From Oceanospirillum multiglobuliferum (GTDB lineage: Bacteria > Pseudomonadota > Gammaproteobacteria > Pseudomonadales > Halomonadaceae): 53,470 nt of DNA. Positions 1 to 8,198 of the stretch are shown here, piece by piece; the stretch's first letter is position 1, and every line of letters starts with the position of its first letter. A program made the translations under genes and the position numbers. The notes under the pieces are model-generated. The model did not search any database. It saw only the letters and a list, made by a program, of their open reading frames with translations, and was not told the DNA's origin. Location of the stretch: NCBI RefSeq assembly GCF_900167095.1, contig NZ_FUXG01000022.1, forward strand, positions 1 through 53,470. Reading direction: 5' to 3'.

Positions 1-285
1 TGGCGGAGTAAGTGGGAAAATCTCTCAGTTTACTTCAAATACCCAGAGCAAGTGCGAAGGGCGATTTATACAACGAATGCGGTTGAAGCGGTGCACCGTC
101 AGTTCCGTAAACTGACCAAGACGAAAGGGGGCTTTGCTAATGAAAATGCATTGCTCAAGCTGCTATACGCGGGTATGTTGAAGGCATCAGAGAAGTGGAC
201 GCATCCGGTGCAAAACTGGAACCTGACATTGTCTCAGTTGAGCATCCACTTCGAAGGCCGAATAGACCAGCACGTCGATCTTTAA
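1..285 (+). CDS. IS256-family (Mutator-type) transposase, C-terminal fragment
   Basis: The reading frame is open from base 1 and stops at 283-285; the true start lies outside the window, so only the last 94 residues are seen. The segment IYTTNAVEAVHRQFRKLTK, with the following KGGF and the tryptophan-containing tail, is typical of the C-terminus of IS256/Mutator DDE transposases, which cut and paste or copy the element through its terminal repeats. The catalytic Asp and Glu residues lie further upstream or at the window edge, so activity cannot be judged. The protein ends a few bases before the terminal repeat, as usual in this family. Confidence 0.85.
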   Translation, partial: WRSKWENLSVYFKYPEQVRRAIYTTNAVEAVHRQFRKLTKTKGGFANENALLKLLYAGMLKASEKWTHPVQNWNLTLSQLSIHFEGRIDQHVDL

Positions 286-290
286 GAAAT

Positions 291-305
291 GGGTGACACA
301 GAACT
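291..305 (+). repeat. Probable right terminal inverted repeat of the IS256-type element
   Basis: GGGTGACACAGAACT lies six bases after the transposase stop and directly abuts the broken tetR reading frame. A terminal GTTCTGTGTCACCC-like sequence is common for IS256-family elements. The matching left repeat is outside the window. Confidence 0.6.
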
Positions 306-724
306 ATGAACACCCTCGCATTTTCTGGTGAGACACCGTTTTCTATAAGCAGTCTTGTTAGAAAAGTCAGACGCATGTCATCGATTTCTATAAGTGCTTT
401 GCGCGGTAAAGGGTCATTTTCTGCCCAAATCCGCATTTGCTTTTCCAATCGCTCGTTGTTGCCAAATGCGATATTCAATAACTCTTCCAGTGCGACTCGT
501 TTTGAAGGTTCCTTGTCAATAGTCACAATGATGTTCTGTGATGCGGTCTCTTTCCATTTCTCAATAATCGCAGTATGGAAGTCACTTACTGCATTGAAAT
601 AGTTGTAGAAACTCCCTCTGGTTACGTGTCTTACCTTAGATAAGCTATCTGCTTTAAGTGCGGCAAAGCCATGATGGCGAAGGGTATCTAGACCAATTTC
701 AATCCATTCTTCTATAGCATCCAT
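306..724 (-). pseudogene. TetR-family regulator, 3' end removed by an IS256-type insertion
   Basis: About 140 native residues remain, starting MDAIEEWIEIGLDTLRHHGF. The N-terminus carries a TetR helix-turn-helix, with the recognition segment VTRGSFYNYF at residues 34-43, and a ligand-binding-type helical part follows up to NGVSPENARVF. There the frame runs into the terminal repeat of the insertion sequence and stops about 50 codons later at base 155 with an unrelated tail. TetR proteins are usually 190-200 residues, so roughly the last 50 native residues are lost. DNA binding could persist, but dimerisation or ligand response is probably damaged. The regulated neighbour is unknown. Confidence 0.75.
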
Positions 725-754
725 GACTCAGCCCCATGAAATTTGGCTGGCTCA
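724..754. promoter_or_regulatory. Inverted repeat at the tetR start, possible autoregulatory operator
   Basis: TGACTCAGCC (724-733) and GGCTGGCTCA (745-754) form an imperfect inverted repeat, 8 of 10 bases, with an 11-base spacer, overlapping the start codon side of the truncated tetR gene. TetR regulators often bind such repeats at their own promoter. That this is the operator is inference. Confidence 0.3.
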
Positions 755-860
755 GCCGTAAACTTGAAAAGCACTTGGATGAAAGATAAAAAAGACCCCG
801 CTATGAAGCTCCCCTAATAGCTGGATGCCCAATATTTTCACCAAGCGACAGTTGCTAATG

Positions 861-893
861 AAAAAAAACGCCCGACTTGTGTCGGGCGTTTTT
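861..893. terminator. Rho-independent terminator after cheV (probably bidirectional)
   Basis: CGCCCGAC (869-876), loop TTGT, GTCGGGCG (881-888), flanked by an A-run on the left and a T-run on the right. It lies 20 bases after the cheV stop on the minus strand, where the left A-run becomes the U-tract. It could also end plus-strand transcripts. Confidence 0.85.
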
Positions 894-912
894 AATACAG
901 CTCAGTACTCGC

Positions 913-1911
913 CTACAGCAAGAAACCATCCACCATATTCACCAACTTACCAATCTCTGGCTTGGTCATGGTGTCGTTTGCGCCTAACGAAAGGGCTTTC
1001 TGGCGGTTGTCGTCACTCATGATGGAGGAAAACATCAGTATAGGTGTGGTCTTATAGGCCGCGTCTGAGCGTAGGCGTTTCAGCAGGTGTAGGCCGTCCA
1101 TGCGTGGCATCTCTACGTCGCTGATGATCATGCTGACAAGGTCGCTCACCGGAAGGTTTTCCTCTTTGGCGACCATGGCAAATTCGGTCAAAATTTCGTA
1201 AGCGTCGGCACCATCTTTGGCCGCAATCACGTTGTAACCCGCGGTACGTAGGGTGGTTTCAATCAGTTTACGAATAAAGGCAGAGTCATCCACCACTAAT
1301 AGGGTGTTGGCTTGGCGTTTGGCGGTCATACGGTCGTCGATGATCACTTTACGATCTTCTTTGACGTTGTATTTTTCCATGCTCAGTTCTGGGTTGATGT
1401 CGGAGATGATTTTCTCAAAATCCAGAATCATGATCAGGCGCTTTTCGCGGCGCACTACGGCCACTACGCAGTCTTGCTCGCCACTTTCTAGGAACTGGCT
1501 TGGGGACTCAACCTCTTCCCAAGAGATGCGGTGAATACGACTGACACCATCGACTAAGAAGCCGTTAGACATGCGGTTGAAGTCGGTGACGATGACGTTT
1601 TTACGATCATGCTCACCTACACCGGGAATACCTAGCCAGCCCGCCAAATCTACCAGTGGAATTAGGCTATCGCGCAAAGAGAATACGCCCACTAGGTGCG
1701 GCTGCGGATTAGGGTAATCAGTGGTTTCAGGGAAACGAATTACTTCTCGAACTTTGGCAACGTTGATGCCGTAGTGTGAGATCTTCTCGCTGCCGTTGGG
1801 CAGTTGTTTACGCAGTTGAAACTCGATGATCTCCAGTTCGTTGGTGCCACTTTCCAGAAGAATGGCTTGTTTCCCTTGATCTGTTGTTGAAGCTTTAGTG
1901 GCGGTCTTCAT
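913..1911 (-). CDS. cheV: Chemotaxis coupling protein CheV (CheW domain fused to receiver domain)
   Basis: 332 residues. Residues about 25-170 form a CheW-like domain that docks chemoreceptors to the kinase CheA. Residues about 202-330 form a response receiver with acidic pair D208/D209, phospho-acceptor D265 in IISDVEMPRMDG, and the conserved lysine in MTKPE (K317). CheV proteins couple receptors to CheA and are thought to take phosphate as an adaptation or sink device. The open frame continues 49 codons further upstream, but MKTATKAS fits the family N-terminus and has a purine-rich GAGGGA site just before it. No other che gene is adjacent, so this is an isolated cheV behind the pyrimidine genes and ahead of a strong terminator. 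Confidence 0.93.
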   Translation of the reverse strand: MKTATKASTTDQGKQAILLESGTNELEIIEFQLRKQLPNGSEKISHYGINVAKVREVIRFPETTDYPNPQPHLVGVFSLRDSLIPLVDLAGWLGIPGVGEHDRKNVIVTDFNRMSNGFLVDGVSRIHRISWEEVESPSQFLESGEQDCVVAVVRREKRLIMILDFEKIISDINPELSMEKYNVKEDRKVIIDDRMTAKRQANTLLVVDDSAFIRKLIETTLRTAGYNVIAAKDGADAYEILTEFAMVAKEENLPVSDLVSMIISDVEMPRMDGLHLLKRLRSDAAYKTTPILMFSSIMSDDNRQKALSLGANDTMTKPEIGKLVNMVDGFLL

Positions 1912-2048
1912 AGTTCCCTCTTTAATTCTGTTGATCATACCGACGCTGAGAAAATCTGCACCATTCTGCGCTTTCATCCGCGTAGACGCAATTATATCCC
2001 TACAAAATCCAGTATTAAAAATGATGATCAGGCTGACTGCGCATTCAG

Positions 2049-2087
2049 TTACCCACACCCTGTTGTTTTTAAACAGGCTGTGGGTAA
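2049..2087. terminator. Stem-loop after the pyr genes, probable terminator
   Basis: TTACCCACA (2049-2057) pairs with TGTGGGTAA (2079-2087), and the inner CCTGTT (2059-2064) pairs with AACAGG (2072-2077). It sits 17 bases after the stop of the pyrC-like gene, between that gene and cheV. There is no long U-tract, so the terminator role is likely rather than certain. Confidence 0.5.
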
Positions 2088-2103
2088 GTGTGTGGGGTGC
2101 TGC

Positions 2104-3378
2104 TTATCGCTCAAACACCACGCGACCATCTACCAAGGTAAACATGACTTGGCCCGATAGCGTTTCGCCTTTTTGTGGATAGTTTTCTCCAGCAGAAAAT
2201 AGCTCGCCATGCTGAACTGTCCAAGTTTGATCGGTTTTGAACAAACAAATATCCGCTGCCTGCCCAATTGAGAGCGAACCAGAGTTTAGCCCTAGGGCTT
2301 TTGCTGGGCCTGTGCTGAGGCGCTCCACCAGTTGTGGCAGACTGATAATCTCTTGCTCGACCAAAGATAAGCCTTGAGCCAGTACGGTTTCCAGTGTGGC
2401 CATGCCCGGTTCTGCTGCTGCGAAGGGTGCCATTTTTGCGGCTTCTTCATGCGGCAGGTGCGCTGAGCTAATGGCGCTTAATACGCCATCACGCACGCCT
2501 TGACGTAGTGCTTCTCGGTCAGCCGCACTGCGTAGTGGCGGCTCTACAAAGAACTGGCTGTTGTAGCCGTCGATCTCTTTTTCGGTGTAAATCAGGTGGG
2601 CAATATCCACATCGGCGGTTACGGCCAAGCCACGCTTTTGAGCATTGGCGATCATTTCAACAGCACGGGCGGTTGAGAGCATGCCAAAGTGAACTTTAAC
2701 GCCTGTGTTTTCAATGAGGTGCAATACACGGGATAGGCCAATGGCTTCTGCTGCCGCTGGAACGCTGGCTAAACCCAGTCGAGTCGCTAAAGCGCCTTCG
2801 TTAACACAGCCTTCGCCTTTTAACCATGAATCCTCAGGGTAGAACACGACGCGCAAATCAAAAGTTGAAGCATATTCAAAGCAGCGACGCAGCACCAAGG
2901 TGTTATCAATGGCGTTACGCATGTTGGTCACAGCCACACAGCCTGAATGCTGTAAGCCCGCCATGTTGCTCAGATGGGTGCCTTCTAACCCTTTGGTCAT
3001 GGCGCCAATCGGACGTACTTTGGCTTGGCCTAGGGCTTCGGCTTTGTCCAAAATCTGCTGCACAACGGCAGAGGAATCAATGCAAGGGCTGGTATCAGGA
3101 CGACAGCAAATGCTGGTATAGCCTCCAGCCAATGCAGCTTTGGTTTCTGAACGCAGGTTGCCTTTGTAGCTTGGCCCTGGCTCGCGCAGGTGTGCGCCGA
3201 TGTCGATAAAGCCCGGTGCTACAACTAAGCCCTCTGCATGCAATGTGCGCTCAGGGGTAAAGCCTGCGGGGGCTTGACCTAAGGCCAGTACGCGCCCATC
3301 GGCAATATGAATATCTATCACTTCATCCAACTGTTGTGCAGGATCGATCAGGCGGCCACCACAAATGGTCAATTTCAT
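2104..3378 (-). CDS. pyrX: Inactive dihydroorotase homologue (PyrC'/PyrX) partnering aspartate carbamoyltransferase
   Basis: 424 residues with the amidohydrolase fold of dihydroorotase, but the metal site is degraded. The normal D-x-H-x-H-x-R segment reads D59-I-G-A-H63-L-R65, so the first His is Gly; the usual THAPH-type segment with its catalytic Asp reads SSAHLPH (304-310), Asp to Ala; the usual PHH reads I-A-H near residue 260. In pseudomonads such a pseudo-dihydroorotase is required to assemble dodecameric aspartate carbamoyltransferase and has no enzyme activity. Its start codon overlaps the pyrB stop by 4 bases, which fits translational coupling and fixed stoichiometry. A working dihydroorotase must be encoded elsewhere. 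Confidence 0.88.
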   Translation of the reverse strand: MKLTICGGRLIDPAQQLDEVIDIHIADGRVLALGQAPAGFTPERTLHAEGLVVAPGFIDIGAHLREPGPSYKGNLRSETKAALAGGYTSICCRPDTSPCIDSSAVVQQILDKAEALGQAKVRPIGAMTKGLEGTHLSNMAGLQHSGCVAVTNMRNAIDNTLVLRRCFEYASTFDLRVVFYPEDSWLKGEGCVNEGALATRLGLASVPAAAEAIGLSRVLHLIENTGVKVHFGMLSTARAVEMIANAQKRGLAVTADVDIAHLIYTEKEIDGYNSQFFVEPPLRSAADREALRQGVRDGVLSAISSAHLPHEEAAKMAPFAAAEPGMATLETVLAQGLSLVEQEIISLPQLVERLSTGPAKALGLNSGSLSIGQAADICLFKTDQTWTVQHGELFSAGENYPQKGETLSGQVMFTLVDGRVVFER

Positions 3379-4424
3379 GCTGAAGCCTCCTCGTTGTCGT
3401 CTTCTGATTGTTGGGCTGAGAGTTGTTGTTGCACTTTTTGCTGGGTTTGACCGCTGATCGCCATCGACATTACCGCCATACGAATGGCGATACCGTAGCT
3501 GACTTGGTTCAAGATTAAAGATTGAGGGCCATCGGCCACTGCTGATTCAATCTCAACGCCACGGTTGATAGGGCCTGGGTGCATGACGATGGCATCAGGA
3601 CGGGCGTAGTTGAGTTTCTCTGTGGTTAGGCCATAAAGACGGTAAAACTCACCTTCGCTTGGCAGTAATGCACCATCCATGCGCTCTTTTTGTAGGCGCA
3701 GCATGATTACCACATCCACATCTTTTAAGCCATCTTCCATACGGGTATATAGCTTGGCACCCATTTCTGCAAAAGTTGCAGGCAATAAGGTTTTAGGGCC
3801 GATTAGGCGGACTTCTTGCGCCCCTAACATGTTCAGTGCTTGTACCTGTGAGCGAGCCACGCGGGAGTGCAGAATATCCCCGACAATGGCCACTTTCAGT
3901 TTTGAGAAGTCACCTTTGTGTTTGCGAATGGTGTACATGTCCAACATCGCTTGGGTCGGGTGAGCATGACGACCATCCCCTGCGTTAATGATGGCGACAT
4001 TAGGGGTCACTTGGCTGGCGATAAAGTGTTGCGCGCCACTGTCGGCATGACGAATCACGAACATGTCGCTGCCCATCGCCTCTAGGTTCTGCAAGGTGTC
4101 TTTTAAGGTTTCACCTTTGGCGGTGGCAGACTTGCTGATGTCTAAGTTCAGTACATCGGCAGATAAGCGTTTTGCGGCCAATTCAAAGGTTGAGCGGGTA
4201 CGGGTACTGTTCTCAAAAAACAGGTTTACGACGGTTTTGCCCCGTAATAAAGGGACTTTTTTAACCGATTGTTCGCCCATGTTGACAAAGGAATCAGCGG
4301 TATCAAGGATCTCTTCTAAGATCGCTTTATTCAGGCCGCCAATGGTCAGAAAATGGCGCAGTTTGCCATCTTCGGTCAGCTGCACAGTTCTAGGGTCTGT
4401 GCTTGAGTGGGTCACGGACGTCAT
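3375..4424 (-). CDS. pyrB: Aspartate carbamoyltransferase catalytic chain
   Basis: 349 residues; catalyses carbamoyl phosphate plus aspartate to N-carbamoyl-aspartate, the committed step of pyrimidine synthesis. The carbamoyl-phosphate loop STRTR is at 73-77 (in [13 protein letters not shown]), the GRHAHPTQ segment at 151-158, and HPGPINRG at 282-289. It has N- and C-terminal extensions beyond the about 310-residue E. coli chain, as in pseudomonad enzymes that work with PyrC' instead of PyrI. No pyrI is present. It overlaps the pyrC' gene by 4 bases and follows pyrR after an 81-base gap. Confidence 0.96.
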   Translation of the reverse strand: MTSVTHSSTDPRTVQLTEDGKLRHFLTIGGLNKAILEEILDTADSFVNMGEQSVKKVPLLRGKTVVNLFFENSTRTRSTFELAAKRLSADVLNLDISKSATAKGETLKDTLQNLEAMGSDMFVIRHADSGAQHFIASQVTPNVAIINAGDGRHAHPTQAMLDMYTIRKHKGDFSKLKVAIVGDILHSRVARSQVQALNMLGAQEVRLIGPKTLLPATFAEMGAKLYTRMEDGLKDVDVVIMLRLQKERMDGALLPSEGEFYRLYGLTTEKLNYARPDAIVMHPGPINRGVEIESAVADGPQSLILNQVSYGIAIRMAVMSMAISGQTQQKVQQQLSAQQSEDDNEEASA

Positions 4425-4505
4425 CGGTTAGTTCTCACCAGCATATGTCGTTTAAAAAAAGGGTTCACAAGATCAGGTCATCAGAAGCCAACTGACTTTT
4501 GACGG

Positions 4506-5021
4506 TTATTTTGCGTCCTGCAACTCCAGCCGAAGTAGCTCTGGCCCGTTCAGTTTAATGCGCTCATTGGCCGCTAATGTCAGCTTCTGTCCGGTAATAT
4601 CTGGCTGAATTGGCAACTCGCGTCCTGCTAGGTCAAGCAGAGTCACCAGCGTGATAGAATCTGGGCGACCATAATCAAATAGCTCATTCATGGCGGCACG
4701 AATGGTGCGACCACTCATGATCACATCATCCACCAAAATGATATTGCGGCCTTCAGTTGTAAAAGGCAGGTGCGAAGGCTGCACGCTAGGGTTTAAACCC
4801 ACACGGGTGTAATCGTCACGGTAAAAAGAGATGTCTAAGCTCCCCAGCGCCTCTTCTACCGCAAGCAGCTGATGTAAACGCTCGGCCACCCAAACACCGC
4901 CAGAATGAATACCAACTATGGCGATGTTAGTTAACTGGCGCTCTGCGATCAGCGTTTGTAACCGCTCTGCGATCTGGGCAATGAGCTGTTCTGCATCGGG
5001 TAATCTGTTGTCTTGACTCAT
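4506..5021 (-). CDS. pyrR: Bifunctional pyr regulator / uracil phosphoribosyltransferase PyrR
   Basis: 171 residues with the PRPP-binding motif ILVDDVIMSGRTIRAAMNE in the middle, the signature of the PyrR/phosphoribosyltransferase fold, and the GGVWVAERL segment near residue 45. In Gram-positive bacteria PyrR binds pyr mRNA; in pseudomonads a pyrR copy heads the pyrR-pyrB-pyrC' operon and regulates it. The frame is open for 24 codons upstream, but MSQDNRLPDAEQL fits the family start and has a GAAGGT ribosome site 7 bases before it. It begins 34 bases after ruvX. An attenuator was not clearly visible between pyrR and pyrB. Confidence 0.92.
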   Translation of the reverse strand: MSQDNRLPDAEQLIAQIAERLQTLIAERQLTNIAIVGIHSGGVWVAERLHQLLAVEEALGSLDISFYRDDYTRVGLNPSVQPSHLPFTTEGRNIILVDDVIMSGRTIRAAMNELFDYGRPDSITLVTLLDLAGRELPIQPDITGQKLTLAANERIKLNGPELLRLELQDAK

Positions 5022-5055
5022 AATATAACCTTCACGTCCTTTTTGCGGGTTTGGC

Positions 5056-5517
5056 TTAAACCTCAGTGGGTTGTTCACGCTGTAGTTCAGCAAACCAAGC
5101 TTCTAATATCAATTGCGCGGCAATGCCATCAACGGGTGTTTTTTTGTAGCTGCCTTTATGGCCTAGTTCTTTGGCGATCTGCTTGGCTTGCTTGGTCGTG
5201 CCGCGCTCATCCATGCCAAACCAAGGTTTACCATACTGGCCATATAGTCGATTACCAAACTTGCGCGCCCGTCGACTCATCTCGCTTTCAGTGCCATCCA
5301 TATTGAGGGGCAGGCCGACAACAAAAGCATCAGGTTGCCACTCTTTCAGCAGCTTTTCTAACTGTTCTTTATTGGGGATACCATCACGGGCTTGTAAAGG
5401 GGGCAACGAGTTGGCGGTGCCCAACAACTCTTGTCCCACGGCAACCCCAATGCGGGTGGTGCCAAAATCAAAGGCCAAAATGGTACGGGGTTTGGCAGGT
5501 GATTTTGTTTGGCTCAT
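5056..5517 (-). CDS. ruvX: Putative Holliday junction resolvase / pre-16S rRNA nuclease RuvX (YqgF)
   Basis: 153 residues with an RNase H-like fold: ILAFDFGTTRIGVAVG (residues 14-29) carries the first catalytic Asp, FVVGLPLNMDGTES the second strand, then MDERGTT and a final PVDGIAAQLILEAWF holding the last Asp. YqgF is essential in E. coli and matures the 5' end of 16S rRNA; resolvase activity has also been proposed. It overlaps yqgE by 4 bases and precedes pyrR, the same order as in Pseudomonas. Confidence 0.94.
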   Translation of the reverse strand: MSQTKSPAKPRTILAFDFGTTRIGVAVGQELLGTANSLPPLQARDGIPNKEQLEKLLKEWQPDAFVVGLPLNMDGTESEMSRRARKFGNRLYGQYGKPWFGMDERGTTKQAKQIAKELGHKGSYKKTPVDGIAAQLILEAWFAELQREQPTEV

Positions 5518-6095
5518 GCGTGGCCTGCTTGGCTGGTTAAGAGGGTAAGATCAATACCCAGCAAACCCGCAGCGGCATGAAGTTGTTCGGTAATAGGAGT
5601 GTCAAACAGCACGGGCAATGTTGCGGAGCAGGTTAACCAAGTGTTGTCTTGTAACTCTTTTTCTAGCTGCCCAGCGTCCCAACCGGCACAACCTAAAGCA
5701 ATTAAGAACTGCTCTGGCCCTTGGCGGTTGGCAATAGCTTCTAAAATATCTACAGATGTGGTCAATGCCACTTCAGGTGTCACTTGCAAGCTAGAGTCCC
5801 AACTGGCGGCACCCGTATGAATAATAAAGCCACGCTCATGATGTACTGGCCCACCTTCTAATATCTGCGGCACCAACATTTCAGCTTCGGCTAAGCCACT
5901 GTTGGGGTTAGGCAGTTCAAGCTGGGCAAATAGCTCTGCTACTGGCAATTGGCTAAGTGGTTTGTTGATCACAATACCTAGAGCGCCTTCGCTGTTGTGC
6001 TCGCAGATATAAGTGACGGTGCCTGAAAAATTGGGGTCTTCCAGATGGGGCATCGCAATTAGAAAATGATTACGGAAACTTTGAAAGTGACTCAT
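5514..6095 (-). CDS. yqgE: UPF0301/DUF179 family protein YqgE
   Basis: 193 residues. The N-terminal FLIAMPHLEDPNFSGTVTYICEHN, continuing into GALGIVINKPL, and the later GGPVHHERGFIIHT are hallmarks of the YqgE/AlgH family. The molecular function is not established; AlgH was first linked to alginate regulation in Pseudomonas and the gene is almost always next to yqgF, as here with a 4-base overlap. No catalytic motif can be assigned with confidence. Confidence 0.95.
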   Translation of the reverse strand: MSHFQSFRNHFLIAMPHLEDPNFSGTVTYICEHNSEGALGIVINKPLSQLPVAELFAQLELPNPNSGLAEAEMLVPQILEGGPVHHERGFIIHTGAASWDSSLQVTPEVALTTSVDILEAIANRQGPEQFLIALGCAGWDAGQLEKELQDNTWLTCSATLPVLFDTPITEQLHAAAGLLGIDLTLLTSQAGHA

Positions 6096-6129
6096 TGATA
6101 AACCTTAGTAATATTCAGTGCTGCTCAAA

Positions 6130-7119
6130 TTAGCCCGCTTCACCAAATAGATTGCCATCGCCGAATTGCCAAGTTCGGATGATTTCCAAAATGTCGGTAC
6201 GCTCTTTTATAGAACGCGGAAAAGCCGCGAATGGGGCGGCTAGTTTTACAATGTTGATTGCAGACTGGTCAAGCAGTTCAAACCCCGAGGATTTTAGCAG
6301 CTGAATCTCTTTGATGCTGCCATCGGCATGCAAGGCCACCAACATACGCAAGCGGCCTGAAAGCTTTTCTGCTCGAACACGTTCAGGATAGTTCAGGTTA
6401 CCCACACGTTCGATCTGCTCTTGCCATTGGCGCAGGTAAGCCGCGTCATCATAGGCTTTGGCACTCACGGTTGACAGTGTGCGTACTTTTGGCCGTTTGG
6501 CATATTGTTCTGCAAGGGCTTGTTGCTCTGCTTCTAGGCGAGCGATCTCTAAACTACGTGCCAATAGGGCTTGAGCATCTATTTGTGGCAAAGCCTCTGT
6601 AGGCTCTGCTGCTGGTGTTTGTTGATCTGTAGGCTTAGGTGTGGCTTGGGGTTTGGGCTCTACTTTCGCTACTTTCGGGCTGTCTTGCTTTGCACGGTCT
6701 GTTTGAACTTCAGTCTTGTGTTCAGCCTTAGTAGGTTCCGGCTTAACAGCAACCGCTTTAACAGAAGTAGGTTGTGTCGGCTTAGCAGGCTCTGGTTTAG
6801 AGGCTACTTGTGCCGCAGGCGGTGAAGATTGTTGCTGCAATTGTTGAGGTTCTAAATCTTGCACTCCCACACCGCTGGCCGCTTGGTTGTGTTCTGCAAT
6901 GTGCTGCACAGGCTCGTCAACGGTTTGTGCTTTAACTTTAACTAGCGTGACCCGCAGTGTGCTGTTGGTCTCGGTTTTAACTTTGGGCTGCGGCAGTTGA
7001 ATATCCAGCGCAGCCCAAACCAAAAAGTGAATCACAACCGCCATTAATAGGGTAAAGGCCAAACGGTCAAGGGCATGCACTTGACTGTCAGGGTGGCTAA
7101 TGGGCGGTAGTGTATTCAC
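6130..7119 (-). CDS. TonB-family energy transducer (TonB3-like)
   Basis: 329 residues. A single membrane anchor lies at about 18-38 (RLAFTLLMAVVIHFLVWAAL), followed by a long periplasmic stretch rich in Pro, Lys, Glu and Gln (40-200), then a C-terminal TonB domain (about 215-320) with YLRQWQEQIERVGNLNYP and RLRMLVALHADGSI. TonB proteins carry proton-motive-force energy from ExbB-ExbD to outer-membrane receptors. No exbB/exbD or receptor gene is nearby. The position between gshB and yqgE matches tonB3 of Pseudomonas aeruginosa, which has been linked to twitching motility, so a role outside iron uptake is plausible but inferred. Confidence 0.85.
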   Translation of the reverse strand: MNTLPPISHPDSQVHALDRLAFTLLMAVVIHFLVWAALDIQLPQPKVKTETNSTLRVTLVKVKAQTVDEPVQHIAEHNQAASGVGVQDLEPQQLQQQSSPPAAQVASKPEPAKPTQPTSVKAVAVKPEPTKAEHKTEVQTDRAKQDSPKVAKVEPKPQATPKPTDQQTPAAEPTEALPQIDAQALLARSLEIARLEAEQQALAEQYAKRPKVRTLSTVSAKAYDDAAYLRQWQEQIERVGNLNYPERVRAEKLSGRLRMLVALHADGSIKEIQLLKSSGFELLDQSAINIVKLAAPFAAFPRSIKERTDILEIIRTWQFGDGNLFGEAG

Positions 7120-7138
7120 TGTATATCGCGCCTATAAC

Positions 7139-8092
7139 TTAGCGTTCTGCCAATTTTTTGGCGATCACGTCAATCAACTGGCCTGCGATGTCTAAACCAA
7201 ATTGATCGTTTAGCTCACGCACACAGGTTGGGCTGGTAACGTTTAGTTCTGTTAGGTAATCACCAATCACATCAAGGCCAACAAAGAGTAAACCTTTGGC
7301 TTTGACCACAGGGGCGACTTGCTCACAGATCCAGTAATCACGGTCGGTCAACGGACGACCAACACCTGAGCCGCCAGCGGCCAAGTTGCCCCGTACTTCG
7401 CCCTGAGCCGGAATGCGCGCCAAGCCGTAAGGAATCGGTACACCGTCGACCATCAAAATACGGGTATCGCCTTTCACAATTTCAGGCAGGTATTTTTGCG
7501 CCATAATCTGGCGCTGCCCCATCTCGGTTAAGTCTTCTAAAATCGCGCCAATATTGAGGCCATCTTCTTTCACACGGAAGATGCCAGTGCCGCCCATACC
7601 ATCCAGCGGTTTAAAGATCACATCTTGATGTTCCACATGAAACGCTCGCAGCACATCGGCGCGACGGCTGACCACTGTAGGCGGGCAACACTGTGGAAAT
7701 TGCTGCGCAAATAGCTTCTCGTTGCAGTCACGTAGACTCTGCGGGCGGTTCACCACCAGCACGCCTTCACGCTCGGCTTGCTCTAACAGGAAGGTGGCGT
7801 TTAAAAATTCGGTGTCAAAAGGTGGGTCTTTACGCATCAGCACTACATCAAGTTCAGCCATGCTGATGGCGCTTTCATCACCCAGCTCAAACCAGCGCTG
7901 ATCATCACGGAATACTTTGAGCGGTTTAACCATCGCCATTGCTTTACCTTGACGCAGGAATAGATCTTCCTGCTGCATGTAAAACAGCTCCCAGCCCTGA
8001 TCCTGCGCCGCCCATAACATGGCTAACGTGGTATCTTTTTTGTAGTTAATGCCCTGAATCGGGTCCATCACTACGCCTAGTTTGATACTCAT
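7139..8092 (-). CDS. gshB: Glutathione synthetase
   Basis: 317 residues, normal family length. An ATP-grasp enzyme joining gamma-glutamylcysteine and glycine to glutathione. The N-terminal LGVVMDPIQGINYKKDTT, the segment LMRKDPPFDTEFL, and the ATP-binding FKPLDGMGGTGIFRV near the middle are diagnostic, as is the late ELNVTSPTCVRE. It lies 19 bases before the TonB-like gene. Glutathione made here is also the reductant of the GrxC glutaredoxin encoded about 1.4 kb upstream on the same strand. Confidence 0.97.
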   Translation of the reverse strand: MSIKLGVVMDPIQGINYKKDTTLAMLWAAQDQGWELFYMQQEDLFLRQGKAMAMVKPLKVFRDDQRWFELGDESAISMAELDVVLMRKDPPFDTEFLNATFLLEQAEREGVLVVNRPQSLRDCNEKLFAQQFPQCCPPTVVSRRADVLRAFHVEHQDVIFKPLDGMGGTGIFRVKEDGLNIGAILEDLTEMGQRQIMAQKYLPEIVKGDTRILMVDGVPIPYGLARIPAQGEVRGNLAAGGSGVGRPLTDRDYWICEQVAPVVKAKGLLFVGLDVIGDYLTELNVTSPTCVRELNDQFGLDIAGQLIDVIAKKLAER

Positions 8093-8198
8093 GTTTGTAC
8101 TCCTATTGACGGAAAGGATTGAGGTTCAGGGGATATGGGGGCGAAGCGCTGATCCTCAACGCTTCATACACATATTGAGTTGCGCAATACTGAAGGGG

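Larger units (their letters stand above)
1..305 (+). mobile_element. Right end of an IS256-family insertion sequence (left part outside window)
   Basis: The first 285 bases encode the C-terminus of a Mutator/IS256-type transposase and are followed by GGGTGACACAGAACT at about 291-305, which looks like the right terminal inverted repeat of such elements. At about 305 the sequence changes into the coding region of a TetR-type regulator on the other strand, which marks the junction. The left end and the target duplication cannot be checked here. The exact last base of the element is uncertain by a few bases. Confidence 0.8.
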
